DNA of 64,000 nt from contig NC_133971.1 in NCBI RefSeq assembly GCF_031877795.1, forward strand, positions 65,656,463-65,720,462, given 5' to 3'. Origin of the DNA: Strix aluco (taxonomy: Eukaryota > Chordata > Aves > Strigiformes > Strigidae). Positions 47,010 through 59,789 of this stretch are shown one piece after another. Under the pieces are notes generated by a model. It made no database searches and was not told the origin of the DNA. It saw only the letters and a program-made list of their open reading frames with translations. Both the position numbers and the translations under genes were made by a program. Each line of letters opens with the position of its first letter. Position 1 is the stretch's first letter.

Positions 47010-48266
47010 GGTACTTCCTGGAGGTACCTCTCTTGTAAGTCTGTCTGTTTGTTTGATTTTTTTGGTGACCTTAGCTTGTTGTGGAGTGGCAAATTATATG
47101 TAAGCATAGGATACCCTATTGCTAAAGGAAATCTCTTGCCAGGCTGTTTTGCAAACTCTGTCATGATTCATGTTAGCAATTTGTGCAGAAACCCACTGGG
47201 TTCTGAGCAGTGTCACTAAGTAATTGTGTAGAACTAAAACATGACTAACTTTCAGGTACTTCTGAGTGATACTTTGACTCTTCAAATTATCTTTCAGCAA
47301 CTTAGTTGCAACTCTTGATTACACTGGACAACCTGAGTCCAGGAACTGAACTGCAATTTATCATCAAACTCATTACTGCAACACATGTTTTTACTAGATA
47401 TGGTTCTAGTTAATATTAAAGACTGCCACCTTCTGTAAACGTGTCTGAATGACCCAGTTATCTTTGGTCACCACCTTACTTCTGGGTATCTGTTTCTTGC
47501 TGTACACCTCTCTGTGTGCTCAGAGAAAATGGGTGAAGACTGGTGTGGCCCTTCATAGAGCCTTGCTGTGTCGTATTCATTAAAATGTGTTTGCTAGCAA
47601 CTACTGTATCTGTTTAATATTGGTCTTCTTGTGTCTCCTAATCTTAATATTGGCCTGTAAAGCAAATAACTGAGTTTTAAAAGAACTGAGGGTGTTGTGA
47701 AAGTGTTAATCACTGTTCTGATACCTTAAAAGTCAGAGAAATGCTTTCTCATATGTGCTGAAGGATTGTGGGGAATTGGCTGCTGTTTACAGCACAAATG
47801 TAGCTGGTACATGTATCCCTGTCTTCTAATGCAACTTTATCAATTCTTATACTTAGCAGGGTTAACATGAAGGAGTCTTTTTAATATTATAGCGATTTGC
47901 TGTATTACTGTTTTGTTAAAAGTACCGAAACTAAGTATATATGATGATGACTGTACAACTAAATTATTTTTTTCAAGAACAAATTTTTGAACAGACTAGA
48001 TGAAGATGCATTAGAAAAGCAAGGACATGGTGTTTCTTCCTGTAGCCAAGCCTGGGGGGAAAATAAAGTGGGGAGGGGGAGGAGGAATGCTTTTCTGAAG
48101 GATGCTGATCCTGAGGTGGGTGGGTTGGATTCCTTTTTGTTTAAAAAAAGAAAGTAAATCTGAAGAGAGGCTTTCAAGTATTCACATTCACTTAAAGGTT
48201 TCAGGATATTTTGATGAAGCACCTCTGTCTTGGGTGATTAAGTGTCTCTTGTTTTATTGGATGACT

Positions 48267-48285
48267 AGTGATGATGTCGAGAAAT
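48267..48285 (-). repeat. 19-bp exact inverted match to 50488-50506
   Basis: AGTGATGATGTCGAGAAAT here is the exact reverse complement of ATTTCTCGACATCATCACT at 50488-50506. Similarity stops sharply at both ends. Confidence 0.75.
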
Positions 48286-50450
48286 AGTGACCAATTCAAG
48301 GAACAAGCAACCTGAAACAAATGAAAGTGGGTAGGAGAGCAGTCAAACAGCTGCATTGAACATGTTGAAGCAGGGGCTTCATGTAAAGAGCAGATTGAAG
48401 AGGAAGTTTAGCAGTGAGAAAGCTGGCTGTTAACAAAGAGAATGTAGGAAATTTAGGCTGGTGAGTGTCTTGTTGAGAGGATCTGTTCTCAGTGCCGGTT
48501 GCATAGCTGGGTAACTGCATGAGGGCCCCTCTGGTCTCTTTCTAGCTCAGAGTTTTGTGTGTGGTTAGAAGTGGATGTGTGAGATGCAACTACTAGTCCA
48601 AGGGTACTTCTCCTCAACTCCAAGAGGAAGAGGAGCTCTCTTGACTGTAATGAAGGCACAGTTAAGGGAGTACAGACCTACTCAGAGCACTCTTCCATCT
48701 CCTTTGTCAGTGTCACATTAACAGAAGGGTTTAAGAGGGAGGTGTAAAGAGGAAGACAGGAGGTATCAATGCAATCATCAGCAGGTTTTGCAGACTTCTT
48801 CCTGGAAACATGACTATACAGTATTAGCTTCCTCTTGCAATTTAGTTAGCTTTTTGTCCAATCAGATTGGTAATATTTGTCATGAGATGTCAGAGAGAGA
48901 ACTGATACCTTCTCTCTGCGTGTGCACTAGAGCATCAGAGTGGTACATGGGAGAAAGCAAGCTGCTGACAGTTGCATTGCCTGAAGAGCTAGGAACTGCT
49001 GATCAGCTTGCTTCAAAGTTATGGCTAAGGTATATTCAACAAACAACTGAAATGGATCTCTGTGGGTTATGTTCAATGGATGGCTTGCTTATTTGGCTGA
49101 TGTTGAAAGTATGGTTCACAGTATAAGGCAACATCTTGTAATGTCATAGGTCTATTGGGTTGCAGTTACCTGAGCACTTGATCTGATACTGTGGTTATGA
49201 GAAAACTGTCAGCTCAGTCCTTCACGGGACAGAGTTTGAATCCTCTCCCCACCATACATAAATTGTAGCAGAAGTGTCATGGCCCATGATGGGGTTTGTT
49301 TGTACTGCATAAACCATTGCCTCCACTGCCTCTACATTAAAGGAGAGATGATGCAGCGGAAATTGCAATTCATCATTAGCATAGTAAAGGAGAAACTTTC
49401 ATCTAAGTGATAAAAGGCTCCTAATGCTGGGAGAAGGTTACACATGGTGATGACTGCTCCAATCCAATAATTCTTCACAGAAAAACAGTTACAGTACTTG
49501 CAGTTGCACCTCAGGCAAGCAGGGATAAAATATTGTAAGTATGTCTAACCATTTAGGCTAAAACAGATAGCTATTTGTTTTATCAGTATATAAATCACAG
49601 TACAAGGGCAAAGTAATGCATGAACCAAATAACTGATTACAGGCTGCATCCTTGTTTGCTGGGTATGTTGGGGTCTTGTGCTTTTTTTTACAAATTACTG
49701 TACAACTTAACATGCTTTTTTTCTGACTATACATGCCTTGAACTTTATCAGTTTATACACAGAGTTCATAAATGTTTTCTTAGGAAAACTATTTTTCCAC
49801 AGAATAGGAAGTGTGTTGTCACTAAAGCCTTCCTAGTCAAAATTCCAATTGCCCTCATAGAAAAATTCAGTGTGTCTGTCTTTTGAATGAAGTTGGTGAT
49901 TTCTATCTTTAAACGTAGTGCCTTTTCTGTCATAAAGTACAGGCTTATCTTTGTATGGGTTTGATATGCTTTTCCCTCACTTCCTTTCTGGAAGGGATCT
50001 TTTGTCATCTTTCTTGGACTCACTGAATTCAGAGACTGTTTAAATCTTGTGCAAAAATAGGACTTTCATAAATTGCAGTTGGCTTTTTCATCGAAACAGC
50101 TGTACTAGTAATTATTGAAATACTACATGCGGAAAGCTCTTTGTTACATTTATTGGTTGCTTTTATCTTATGGCTTGTGGTCAGTAACTCATGTGCTGAC
50201 CAACAACATCTCTTTTAATTAGCCCTACATGATGCAGCTAGTCTCATCAAACACCAGTTGCTAAAGGAATTCTACCTACTCCTTTAAAAATTCCTGAGAA
50301 CAATTTTTCATTTGAGCTCAACTACTTATTTCCCCTCTTAACCCTGTGGTATCTTGGCCTGATTTTTCATACTGAAGTCCCTTTTCTAATAAGCTGTTTT
50401 ATAAGGTTTGTTCTGCCTTGAGATAATAAAAATAATTTAAAGCTGATATA

Positions 50451-50532
50451 AGGATGTAGTTTGACTACATCCTAGTCAAGTGATGTGATTTCTCGACATC
50501 ATCACTTGAACAAGACTCAGTAGTCTTGTTCA
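50451..50532. repeat. Three consecutive perfect hairpins
   Basis: First stem: AGGATGTAGT (50451-50460) with ACTACATCCT (50464-50473), 3-nt loop. Second stem: TCAAGTGATG (50476-50485) with CATCACTTGA (50500-50509), 14-nt loop. Third stem: TGAACAAGACT (50507-50517) with AGTCTTGTTCA (50522-50532), 4-nt loop. All three stems are perfect, at 10, 10 and 11 bp, packed into 82 bp. An alternative stem TTGACTA/TAGTCAA overlaps the first two. No family is recognised. If transcribed in the intron, the RNA would be strongly structured. Confidence 0.85.
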
Positions 50533-50891
50533 CCTGAACTGTATAAATAGATTTTGAGATATGATAGAAACTGTCTTCTCCAGCCAAAAGTATGTGTAGG
50601 TATTTCAGAAGGAGTTTGCCTGGTTTTTACTTGGTGATGACACATCCAAGAAGTCAATCTACAGTGGACTGAAAGGTTTAGAAATACCTGTTTTAAGTAA
50701 CCTCTTATTTTTAAGGGGAGGGAGGAGGAAGCAGAGAATGGTCTTCAAATAATTGCTTTAGTTTCAGTATTTCATGCACTGCTTGCTCATCAGATTTATT
50801 TTTTTTTAATTGTCCTCAAGCATGTGGGGGAATTAATTTATGGAGCTTATGGAAGGCTAAGTCAGTAGCTCTGGTGCATTCCTTTTCTTTC

Positions 50892-50907
50892 TTTTTTTTT
50901 TTTTTTT
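50892..50907 (+). repeat. T16 homopolymer
   Basis: Sixteen consecutive T after CTTTTCTTTC. Simple repeat. Confidence 0.85.
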
Positions 50908-51462
50908 GTTGTCCTATCAAAAATTCATCTTACACAAATGTTTAGGTGATCTGCTCCCAGTGGGAGCATGTCACTGATCATGTCACTGGTACAGCCAGGG
51001 TTTGCTGTGTAATCAAGTCTTTTTGTTTCAGTGTTGAAATAGGGACTTATTCTGAATTCTTTCTCTAGGTTTGTCCAGCTCTGTTACTTGGTGAAATTGT
51101 AACTAGTTTTCTGCTAAGCTGTCTTGTAATGGATAAAGCCTTGTAATGCTCTTGAAAAATGTTAGCTGGACTTAAAGACTATGTTGAGGTGAATTTGAAG
51201 GGGTGATATGTCAGTACAGCCACTCTATCGTGAAACACGTGATTGACTCTAATGCAGTTTTTCCAGATGGACCATCCCCCAGGGTTCACCATGCCCAAGT
51301 TTCCTGTGAGGGCTCTAAAGAGCCCGTAAATCCCTGCACTGGTGCCTCTTATTCACCCATGCGTGATTGTTAAGTGGCGTTTCCACTTACTGCAGGCCTT
51401 TCCTGAGAAGTCGGTAGGAGTGGTGAGGGACACCTTTCAGTTTTAAGTGTTTCAAGTTGAAT

Positions 51463-51467
51463 CCTGG
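51463..51467. repeat. Target-site duplication CCTGG, left copy
   Basis: Directly before the solo LTR; repeated at 52052-52056. Confidence 0.9.
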
Positions 51468-52051
51468 TGTCATAGTTTAACCCCAACTGGGAAGTAAGCA
51501 CCATGCAGCTGCTCACTCACTCCTCTCCCCCACCATGGTGGGATGGGGAGGAGAATCGGAAAAGAAAAAAGTAAAACTCGTGGGTTGAGATAAGAACAAT
51601 TTCAATTTTAATAATTGAAATAAAATAAAATTTAACAATAGTAATGAAAAGGAAGATAACAGAGAGAAATAAAACTCAAGACAGACAAGTGATGCACAAT
51701 GCAATTGCCTACCACCCACTGACCGATGTCCAGCCAGTCCCCGAGCAGTGATCCGCCCCTCCTGGCCAACTCCTCCCAGTTTCTATACTGAGCATGATGT
51801 CCTGTGGTATGGAATATTCCTTTGGCTAGTTCGGGTCAGCTGTCCTGGCCATGCTCCCTCCCAGCTTCTTGTGTAACTCCTTGCTGGCAGAGCATGGGAA
51901 ACTGATAAATCCTTGATTTAGGATAAGCACTACTTAGCAACAACTGAACCATCAACGTGTTGTCAACATTATTCTCATACTAAATCCCAAATAAGGCACT
52001 GTACCAGCTACTAGGAAGAAAATTAACTCTGTGCCAGCCAAAACCAGTTCA
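51468..52051 (-). mobile_element. Complete solo ERV LTR with perfect 5-bp TSD
   Basis: A 584-bp element opening TGTCATAGTTTAACCCC and closing GCCAAAACCAGTTCA on the plus strand, flanked on both sides by CCTGG (51463-51467 and 52052-52056). On the minus strand a TATA-like AGTATAGAA (51781-51789) precedes ATTAAA (51607-51612), as in U3-R-U5. The 5-bp duplication fits ERVL-like integration. It is the same family or close kin of the fragment at 1638-1992. There is no internal retroviral sequence on either side, so it arose by LTR-LTR recombination. It sits in the presumed first intron, antisense to the gene. Confidence 0.92.
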
Positions 52052-52056
52052 CCTGG
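52052..52056. repeat. Target-site duplication CCTGG, right copy
   Basis: Directly after the solo LTR; identical to 51463-51467. Confidence 0.9.
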
Positions 52057-55000
52057 CTATGATGAAGTTAGTGGTGAACCTTTTATTGAGATCCTAAATC
52101 TATTATAATTGTGTCTGTGAAGGAAGTCAGCTGGTCTCTTCAAGAATGCATTTGCAAGGGTAATATTGGTCATTGCCTGCAGGTAGCAGTTATGATGAAG
52201 TTTTGTCCCTTGTATTTCTTCATTAGAAGTATAAATGTGTTAGTTGTATCCCAAGGTGCTTACAAATTAAAGTATGAGACGTTATCACTGTATATACAGG
52301 ATAATACAGATAGGGGAGGTTGTGGTGGATTTAACTTGTTGTTTGGCTGGGGCACAAAGAACCAAGATTTGTTGCCTTTGCTCCCAGTTCTGTGCCCTCT
52401 ATGTTGTCAGGATATGTATGTATTCACAGTAAGATGATACTCATTTCTTAACATTTTTTTTTTTAATTTCTGTTGAAAATTATAATAAATGAAAGGAAAC
52501 TGCATCAAGAATGATCTCACTTGTGGGAAACTTACAGCAGGTGATAGACCTCTTATAGTCCAAACAAGTGTACATTTTAGTGAAATAGCATATCAGTTAA
52601 GACTTCCTTTAAAGAAAATACATTGTTCTGGAAGTGACACTTCCAGATAACTACTCAAATGTTGACAGAGATAATGGATGATTCTAGATTATGCTTTTTA
52701 TACTGTATGTATGCTGTTTCTTTTCTCGAATACTTAAACTTTGTTTCCTTTCTTTCAGGGGCAGAAAGCATAATTTGAAAGCTTTGTTTCTACCGGTTGA
52801 GGTCATATTAAGATATTTTTGTCAGTGTTCTTCTGTAAAGACAACTTTATCAAACTATTTGTTGCTTACTGTCTCTTTAAATGTAACTTAATTTGTCTTT
52901 GCATCTATTTAAAGATGCTGAGGGCTTTTCAAATACTGTACTGTTCCAAAATCCCAGGCAGCAAATTTTGCAAATCACCATGGTAATGTGTGTGTGTGTG
53001 GGGGAGGAAGGCTAAAGTCAGAATCTGCTTTAACAGAATCTGTTAATATCGCATATGATCAGTGCCACTAGCACTGCTTGTTCTTTGATGTAGATATGTT
53101 CTTTGCTTAATTAAAAACAAATAATACGATGCGGTTAATACTGCTTATAGTTTGGTTTTTAATCAGTTTTTTTTGTGATTCTGAACTAATGCACTGAAAT
53201 AATCAAATATATGGGTAATGATTGAGTCGTCTTTCTGTTCAGGAAATGGCATATAAGATTCTTGAAATCTAGCAAAGAAACTTCAGAACTTCTTTGTTGC
53301 CTAAGAACTTATGGATAGGCTTAAAAGCCAATGTTTTACAACTAGAGCAACATAACAAGGACACTTACTACTGATAGCTCCTGTCCTGGTGATTTCTGTC
53401 ATGTCATTGTGAATGTTTAAGGTTCTTGGTTTTGGGTAAGTCTGTCTGGATGCTTTTGTACATGCGGTTGTTGCCTTCAACTACACTTCAGAATTAATTC
53501 TGTGTCTATGCTAGTTTAAATAATGAGAAGGAAAAAAAAAGATTTTTAGGAGGAACTGTGTTCTGTTCTAGGGGGCTGAAACAGGTTCTTAATTATCCTT
53601 ATCCAGTCAGTGCTGACAGCAGATAAACTTATAAATTCCTATGAATTTATAGGAAGACTGGCTATTGCTTTATATGGGGGACAGAAGTTAAACCTGACAT
53701 TTTTTGGCTCTTTGCTACTGTAGTCTAAATAAACTGAAAAAATGGGAGACTTGGATGAAGGATGGTTTATTTTCCTCATTACTATATTGATTGTCTCAAA
53801 TTTTAATGAGTTACAATAACTTACTAGTTTAAAAATACTGGCCCACTGCTGTTGAGAATTAGACACATTGATACTGGCTCAAAATGCAGAGCAAGTTGTA
53901 GTGACTTTTGTGTTAGATGGCCTGAGAGAATGGGCGGCTTCACTCTTCCATTGCATAGATAAACCCTATAGCAAAATCAAGAGGGGTGTGGAGTTGAACT
54001 GCTCTCTCTGTATCAGAGCTCAGATGAGTCGGGAGGCTCATGAGAGCTGCCTGTGCCACCAGCAGAGCGGAGTAATTAGCCTGGTGTGACACAAACACTC
54101 AGACTGTCCTGAACTTACACATTCAGCTGTAGGTCTGAGCCATCCATGTGTACATTCACATCACTTAGAGTATTTTATTTTTACAATGCTATTCACTTGT
54201 TATATGCAGCTTGTCATAGTAATAATGCTTATTGTGATGGTATTTTTTCTTCAAAATGCCACGCCTCCTTTCAAGAGGGTTAAGTGTGGAAAGTGATGAC
54301 TTTGAAAGCCTTTGCCTTAGGAAAACAAGTTGTGTTTTTTCAAGGCTGTTTTTGTGAAAGCTGAACTCCATTGTGTAGGCAGTGGAGCTGCTTGTATAGG
54401 TAGTGACTTCCTAGTCCTTTCTTTGCTTGTTGAAGGAGGAGATGTTTAATGTCCACTAACAGGATCTCTCTTTGGTTTTTTAAAAGACAAAACTTCAGGG
54501 TCAATATGACTTTGAACAATGATCTATTGTAGTTTTGAGTGGGTTTTTTTGTTCTGTTGATTACCTCGACCTGTCTACTTCTGTTATGTACGGGATTTGT
54601 AGTAGCACACAGGTTGATTGTCACCTCTGTGATTTAAAGCAGACAGCTAAGGGATTATTCATACTAGATTTTGAAGCATAAATTTAAGTAAATTACATCC
54701 TTTATCTTATAAATCAGTTAAGTTATTCACGTCAGGTTCTCAAAGTCTACGTTGGCAGGTATGAAAACACAGTACCTGCTTCTGAAAGACATACTATTAA
54801 AGTCACTTTCCTCCCACCAAAACCCCTGACGATATTAGCCTCTTTCAGCCTTTTCCTTATGAAAAAGGAAAGCCTTTACATACAGTGAAAGAGATCACTG
54901 TTAAATTTAGGTTGTGTGGTAGTAATATAATCTGAGAAAGAAGTATTAGTACACAGATACTTTCTCCTTCTCTTTATGAAAGGTTTAGCCTCTCCAACAC

Positions 55001-58000
55001 TGTAATACATACTGAATTTCTCCATCCTAAAAATCCAGTGTGTCTAATTAGAGTGAAATATAAGATATCATGGCTTACATAGCTGAATTCCTGCACTTCC
55101 AGCCTCTGACCCAGGTATCTTTGCATTTTCTCCTTAGTTCATAGAGTGTCATCCATTCATCATCGATGTACACACACCTGTGTCAGTGATGAGCCAAAGA
55201 ATTTCCTTAGAACAGAGAACAGGAAATCTTGATGCCAGCACAGATAAAAATGATCTGGAGGTCAGCCTTCTATGTGTCTGACTCCTAGTAGTTTCCAAGA
55301 GGATTATTTGCTTTTTTTTGTTGGTCTCCAGAAATCTCCCCCCCCAAAGGTAAATGTAAACATTATAAAATATTGAAATGTCTTAATGTTGCTATCTTCT
55401 AAGGACTTCAATTTTGAGACTTACATCCTTCTGATAGGAATGGGAGAAACTAAAATGAGCTTTCATGATTCTCTGTGTCTCAACTTACGTTTAATGTTAC
55501 ATACCTTATCGCTCTTTTGCTTCCAAATACGCACAGATCTGAACTCATTGACATTTATTAACTCCATTCACATTCATATCGCTCTATTAAATAGTTGGTG
55601 TACCAGTTATAAGCTTCATAATAAAATGATAGAATACGCTCTACTGGGTATCTGTAATTTTCTGTATGTATGTGACTTTGCTGTTGACTGGAATGGAAGG
55701 ATGATTGTAAATCTGTGTGTATATACTATATATGTATATAGAGACACAAAAATTACTTAGCAGGTGCAAAACTAATCTTTGGTATTTTTTCCATTTCTGT
55801 TTTTAATAGCTTGCAAAAGGATGAAAAAGTCAGATGTTCTAATGAAGATAACAAAACCCATAAATTTTAGATTATAATTTTCTTATGGATAAATTGGTGA
55901 AACTGCTGAAGTTCAATGTTCAATGTGATTTTTTTTTTTTTTTAAATGCAAAGGACTGAATGTTTGCAGGCTATTTAACTCTTCATCTATTGTAAACTCA
56001 TGGCCTCTTTAGCTTAGAAAATACTTTTCCTTAAGACACAAACGCATTTTTAAAGCTTACCCTTTACACATATATAGTGTTTTCAAGTTCTTTATCAATT
56101 TTCAGTCTGTTCTGTGTAATTAGAAAACAACTCGGAAAATGTTACAGGGGGACATTAATGATTTTTTTTCTCTGAATTTGATACACTTAGTAATAACAGC
56201 ATTAATTTTTTCAAGTCTGTTAATGCTTATGACACTTTTGTAGCTGCCCCATCAATAGACTTCTTTGGCATTTAAGTTCTCTAAAAGAATGTGTGTCTCT
56301 TCAGTAGAAGTACTGTACTAAGAGATATGTTTCACCTTTCTAAGGTAATCTGTATGTTATTTATATTGATTCATACTTTGTCATCTTTGTTTTCATACAC
56401 AGGTTTTATACTGACCTTCTCAAAAAGGCTAATATGACTTTTAAGCTGTGATGGACTAAGTAAATTAAGAAGTCATCCAAGCACGTAATGTCCAGATAAT
56501 GATGAAATTGCATGCTAATGTTGCAACATCTTCTAGCTGGTTAAATCAGTAATTATTTAGAAATACAGGAAGTATACTGGATTGTTAGCTCTGAAAACAA
56601 GGTTTCAGACGAGCATAATGCTTCAAATTCACATGAAAATGCTAACACTTAGACAATTGCTATTTATAACTGACATTCTTAATGAATGAGTGATGTGAGC
56701 AAGTCTGCAATAAGCTGTCCAGACTTCATAGAAAGTGGTTACAGCTTGATTAGTAGTGTGCCTTAGCAGTACCTGCAAACAACTCTTCTTTCCACACTGC
56801 TGGCTGGTGTTCTATGCCAGTGCATTTAATAGCCTTTCAAGCCAGAAGTCTACCATTTGTAGAAGTGTTTTGGTGAATTAAATTGTCTGTTAGAATGTGG
56901 GTTTAATCTACAGGCTTCATTCATCTGGGACTCTAAATAGCTGTGACACGATGACTTACAATTACTGGTCCAGATCTCATTTGTGACTGACTTTTTAAAA
57001 CGTTATTGTACAAGGATGGCTTTCATTGTTCTGTCCTGCCGCTCTTGCATCATGACCCTAGATTTCTAATGCTACAGTTTAGGAAAGTGTAATTAATTTA
57101 CGTTCTACTTAGTCTATTTTTCTTTGAGGAGAGATGTGGAGGAGACAATTGCCTTAGAAGTTGTAAATATAGATATTCTTCTATCTACCAGTACCTCATT
57201 TCTATAAATATTGTTACATATTAAAATGGCTTATAGAGAACTGCAGTCTCTACATGTTTTTAGGATGTTATGTGTGCTATTAATGGTACTCTGTGCTAAC
57301 ATCTCACGGTGCAGAATTGTCTCAGTTTCTTCTCAGTAAAATTTACTAATATCAATCTTTCTCCACTTTGATTTCAGTTGCATTGCATTTGAGTGAGGAG
57401 GTCCATGTTTAACTACAGTTAAATTAATGGGTTCTCCTATCTGTGCATCAGATATTGTCCACAGAGTCTTTCACTAGAAGGTAGCCAACTTTCATTGAAA
57501 ATTCAGTTACAAAATTGACATCTACTCTGAAAATGCACATTTGCCTTGATGGCTTTAAGGATTTTACATGCCTTCTTACTGAACTTGTTGGGCAACCAGT
57601 GTAGTGCCATGTGTTATCAGCTGGTTGCTCAGCTGTTTTGTTTGAGGAACAGCTTATTGTGATACGGTTATTTTACCAGGGGAAAGAAAAATTATCAGAA
57701 CTCTACTTACAGGGATTCTGAAGATAGTTTATGTGGAGCCTGAGCATTATGATATTGAAGTGTTTTCCCTGTGTGCCTCTGCCATTATGTTGATAGCCTC
57801 CTGCTTTGCTCTGACTAGATGTCCCATTTTTGGGACCTGTAGTTCTCTAGCCCTTCCTCAAGTAACACTACACCTTTTATACAGTCTGTCAAGTTTATTG
57901 TTCTGTCAATTAATCTTTCCTTTTGTCTCCTCTTCGTTATTCTGAGGTAACTAAAGAGTAAAAAGCTGTTGTCAGACTCCTTAGCCAAAGGAAGGAGACT

Positions 58001-59714
58001 CAAATCTTATTCGTTACTCTCCTTGTGTCACTTTCAGGGCTATGCAATCATCAAACATTATTTTTACAAAGGGAGTTACAGCCAGTTCCTAGTACTGTTC
58101 CTCTTAGTAATCCATTGTTGTGAAGCCTTTCTTTTTTGACCACCCAGATTTCTATCCTAACAAAAAAGGTGATCAAAGCTTTCTGTCTCTTGACATGTAA
58201 TGCTGTCCAGACAAGTTCCTCCCTTCCCTCTTTCCCTCTCCAGCATTCTTACCTTGATTTACCATTTTTCTTCATTTATAGCCTATTTTACTTGCTCTCA
58301 TCTGCCTCAGCTCTTTGTTTCTAGTCGATAAATTTTCTGACAGTCTTTTCTGAAAACTACAGGGTAAAGATAAAAAAAATTGTAGTTTTTAAATCTGGTT
58401 GATGTCATCAGTTTGAGGAAAAAAACAGAAGACTCAGTTCCCTAGTTTGTACGCAAGGAAGGGCTGAAATGTGACAAACAAGTCCCCGGTGAAAGTTGGC
58501 AAGCAAATGTCTTGCCATGTATTGTGAAAGATAAAACACCAGGGATCTCAAGTGTAGAAGAGAGTTTGTTTTCCTTTTAAAATAAAATCTACAAAACATT
58601 GCCCTACCTAACATAGGAGATGCATACAATTTAATTTACTACTACTTTTACCTTATTTTACATGAACATTTGAAGTGTCAACTGGATTGTTTGGGCTTTG
58701 CAGCTTTTCTTACAGCTTCTGTCTCTTTTGAAGCCCATTTTTGATATATGAATGCTGTTGTGACAGTTTGTCATTACAGGTGAATGCTCTCTGAATACAG
58801 CGGTATTCTGGTTTGTTGGGGTTTTCTTTTTGAATACAGGTTTAACACCAGTAAGTAATCTGCTGTTACTTCAACAGCAGATTCTAAAGCAGTGATTCTT
58901 GTTGCTCAGAGCCAGCTCTTATGAATGTGTTTCCTTTCTGTTACTGCCTGCAGTACTTGTAATCCATCCTTCCTTTTACTGAGAACTGCTGAACTTGGTA
59001 GCAGATGTCATGGACAATAATTCAGTAACAGATTTGTTTGCTAAGCTCACACAGGTCATGAGACTTAACTGCCAAGTTACACGTTTTTAATTGGGCACTT
59101 AGTACAAACCAGTTGTTTCCTGAACTACCTGGTATTGATCTGAAGGCTGATCAATAAGAAGGACTATCTAACTAATCTTGCACACAAAAATGTTGGAATA
59201 TACATCTGGTTTAGGGCCTCTCCACCAGCTCCTGATAACATTAAGGTTTGACCCTAGCAAAGGGAGCAGCTAAAATTAAGTAGTTACTGCTTTTGAACCC
59301 ATGCTGCTTATTTGTTTCCTTGAACTATGACACACACGCACATATATATACACACATAAATTACATATATATTTTAAACAGTGTGTAAACGTATTAGGAT
59401 AAGAATAAAGAGCACTCGAGAGTGCACAAATTAGTGAAAGTTTCTTCCAGCACGGCAGTGAACAAGGTAGCCTCTAATCCTTGAATTCATTCACAAATAG
59501 TAGCTCAAGTGTTCTGACATCTGTGGTGCTCTGCAAAGGAAAAGAGTTGGAGAAACTCCTGACTCTTGGTAGCGGTTTTCTTTTACTCGGTAGCAGTTTT
59601 CTTCTCTTCCTGATAACATGAAGTTACATTGTTCTTTGTTATAACTAATTTGCATTAGGAGCTGTAATAGATAGTTACTTATGCAATTTTTTTCCCTCTT
59701 TCTCTGCTCTCTAG
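52057..59714. other. Probable intron, AT-rich; no firm exon
   Basis: No gene or repeat is firmly identified. A short GT run (52988-52999), a T-run (55929-55943), an 11-bp hairpin (58857-58883) and a CA/TA simple patch (59330-59375) are present. A 3'-splice-like site at 55138 opens a 48-codon frame but lacks a good donor. Confidence 0.45.
58857..58883. repeat. Perfect 11-bp inverted repeat, 5-nt loop
   Basis: AATCTGCTGTT (58857-58867) and AACAGCAGATT (58873-58883) are exact reverse complements around ACTTC. No function is evident. Confidence 0.8.
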
Positions 59715-59787
59715 AGTTGGGGATCTCTTCAGTGAATAACTTGCTACTTAACGAAAGGACTAGAGTAACTGAAGTTGAAAAATTCAG
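59715..59787 (+). other. Probable small internal exon (73 nt) of the CpG-island gene
   Basis: It is bordered by a very good 3' splice site (TTTTTTTCCCTCTTTCTCTG, then CTCTCTAG, AG at 59713-59714, with branch-like TTACTTAT upstream) and a good donor, CAG|GTAGGC (GT at 59788-59789). It has no ATG, so it is either a second 5' UTR exon or an internal coding exon. Only the third frame is open (LGISSVNNLLLNERTRVTEV...), and the other two contain stops. I do not recognise the peptide. It would follow the first exon ending at 44942 after an intron of about 14.8 kb. Pairing the two is an inference from strand and order. Confidence 0.45.
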
Positions 59788-59789
59788 GT

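Larger units (their letters stand above)
45331..51467. other. Probable first intron, AT-rich; no exon seen
   Basis: No coding segment was identified. It contains A19 (46991-47009), T16 (50892-50907), half of a 19-bp inverted match (48267-48285) and the triple hairpin (50451-50532). It probably lies in the first intron of the gene starting at the CpG island. Confidence 0.45.

Noticed and set aside
49220..49262. tRNA-like T-arm (GTTTGAATCC)
   Set aside because: No acceptor, D or anticodon stems could be drawn around it.
55138..55283. Acceptor-like site opening 48 codons on the plus strand
   Set aside because: The only donor (GAG|GTCAGC) is weak and the frame ends soon after. Not better than chance.
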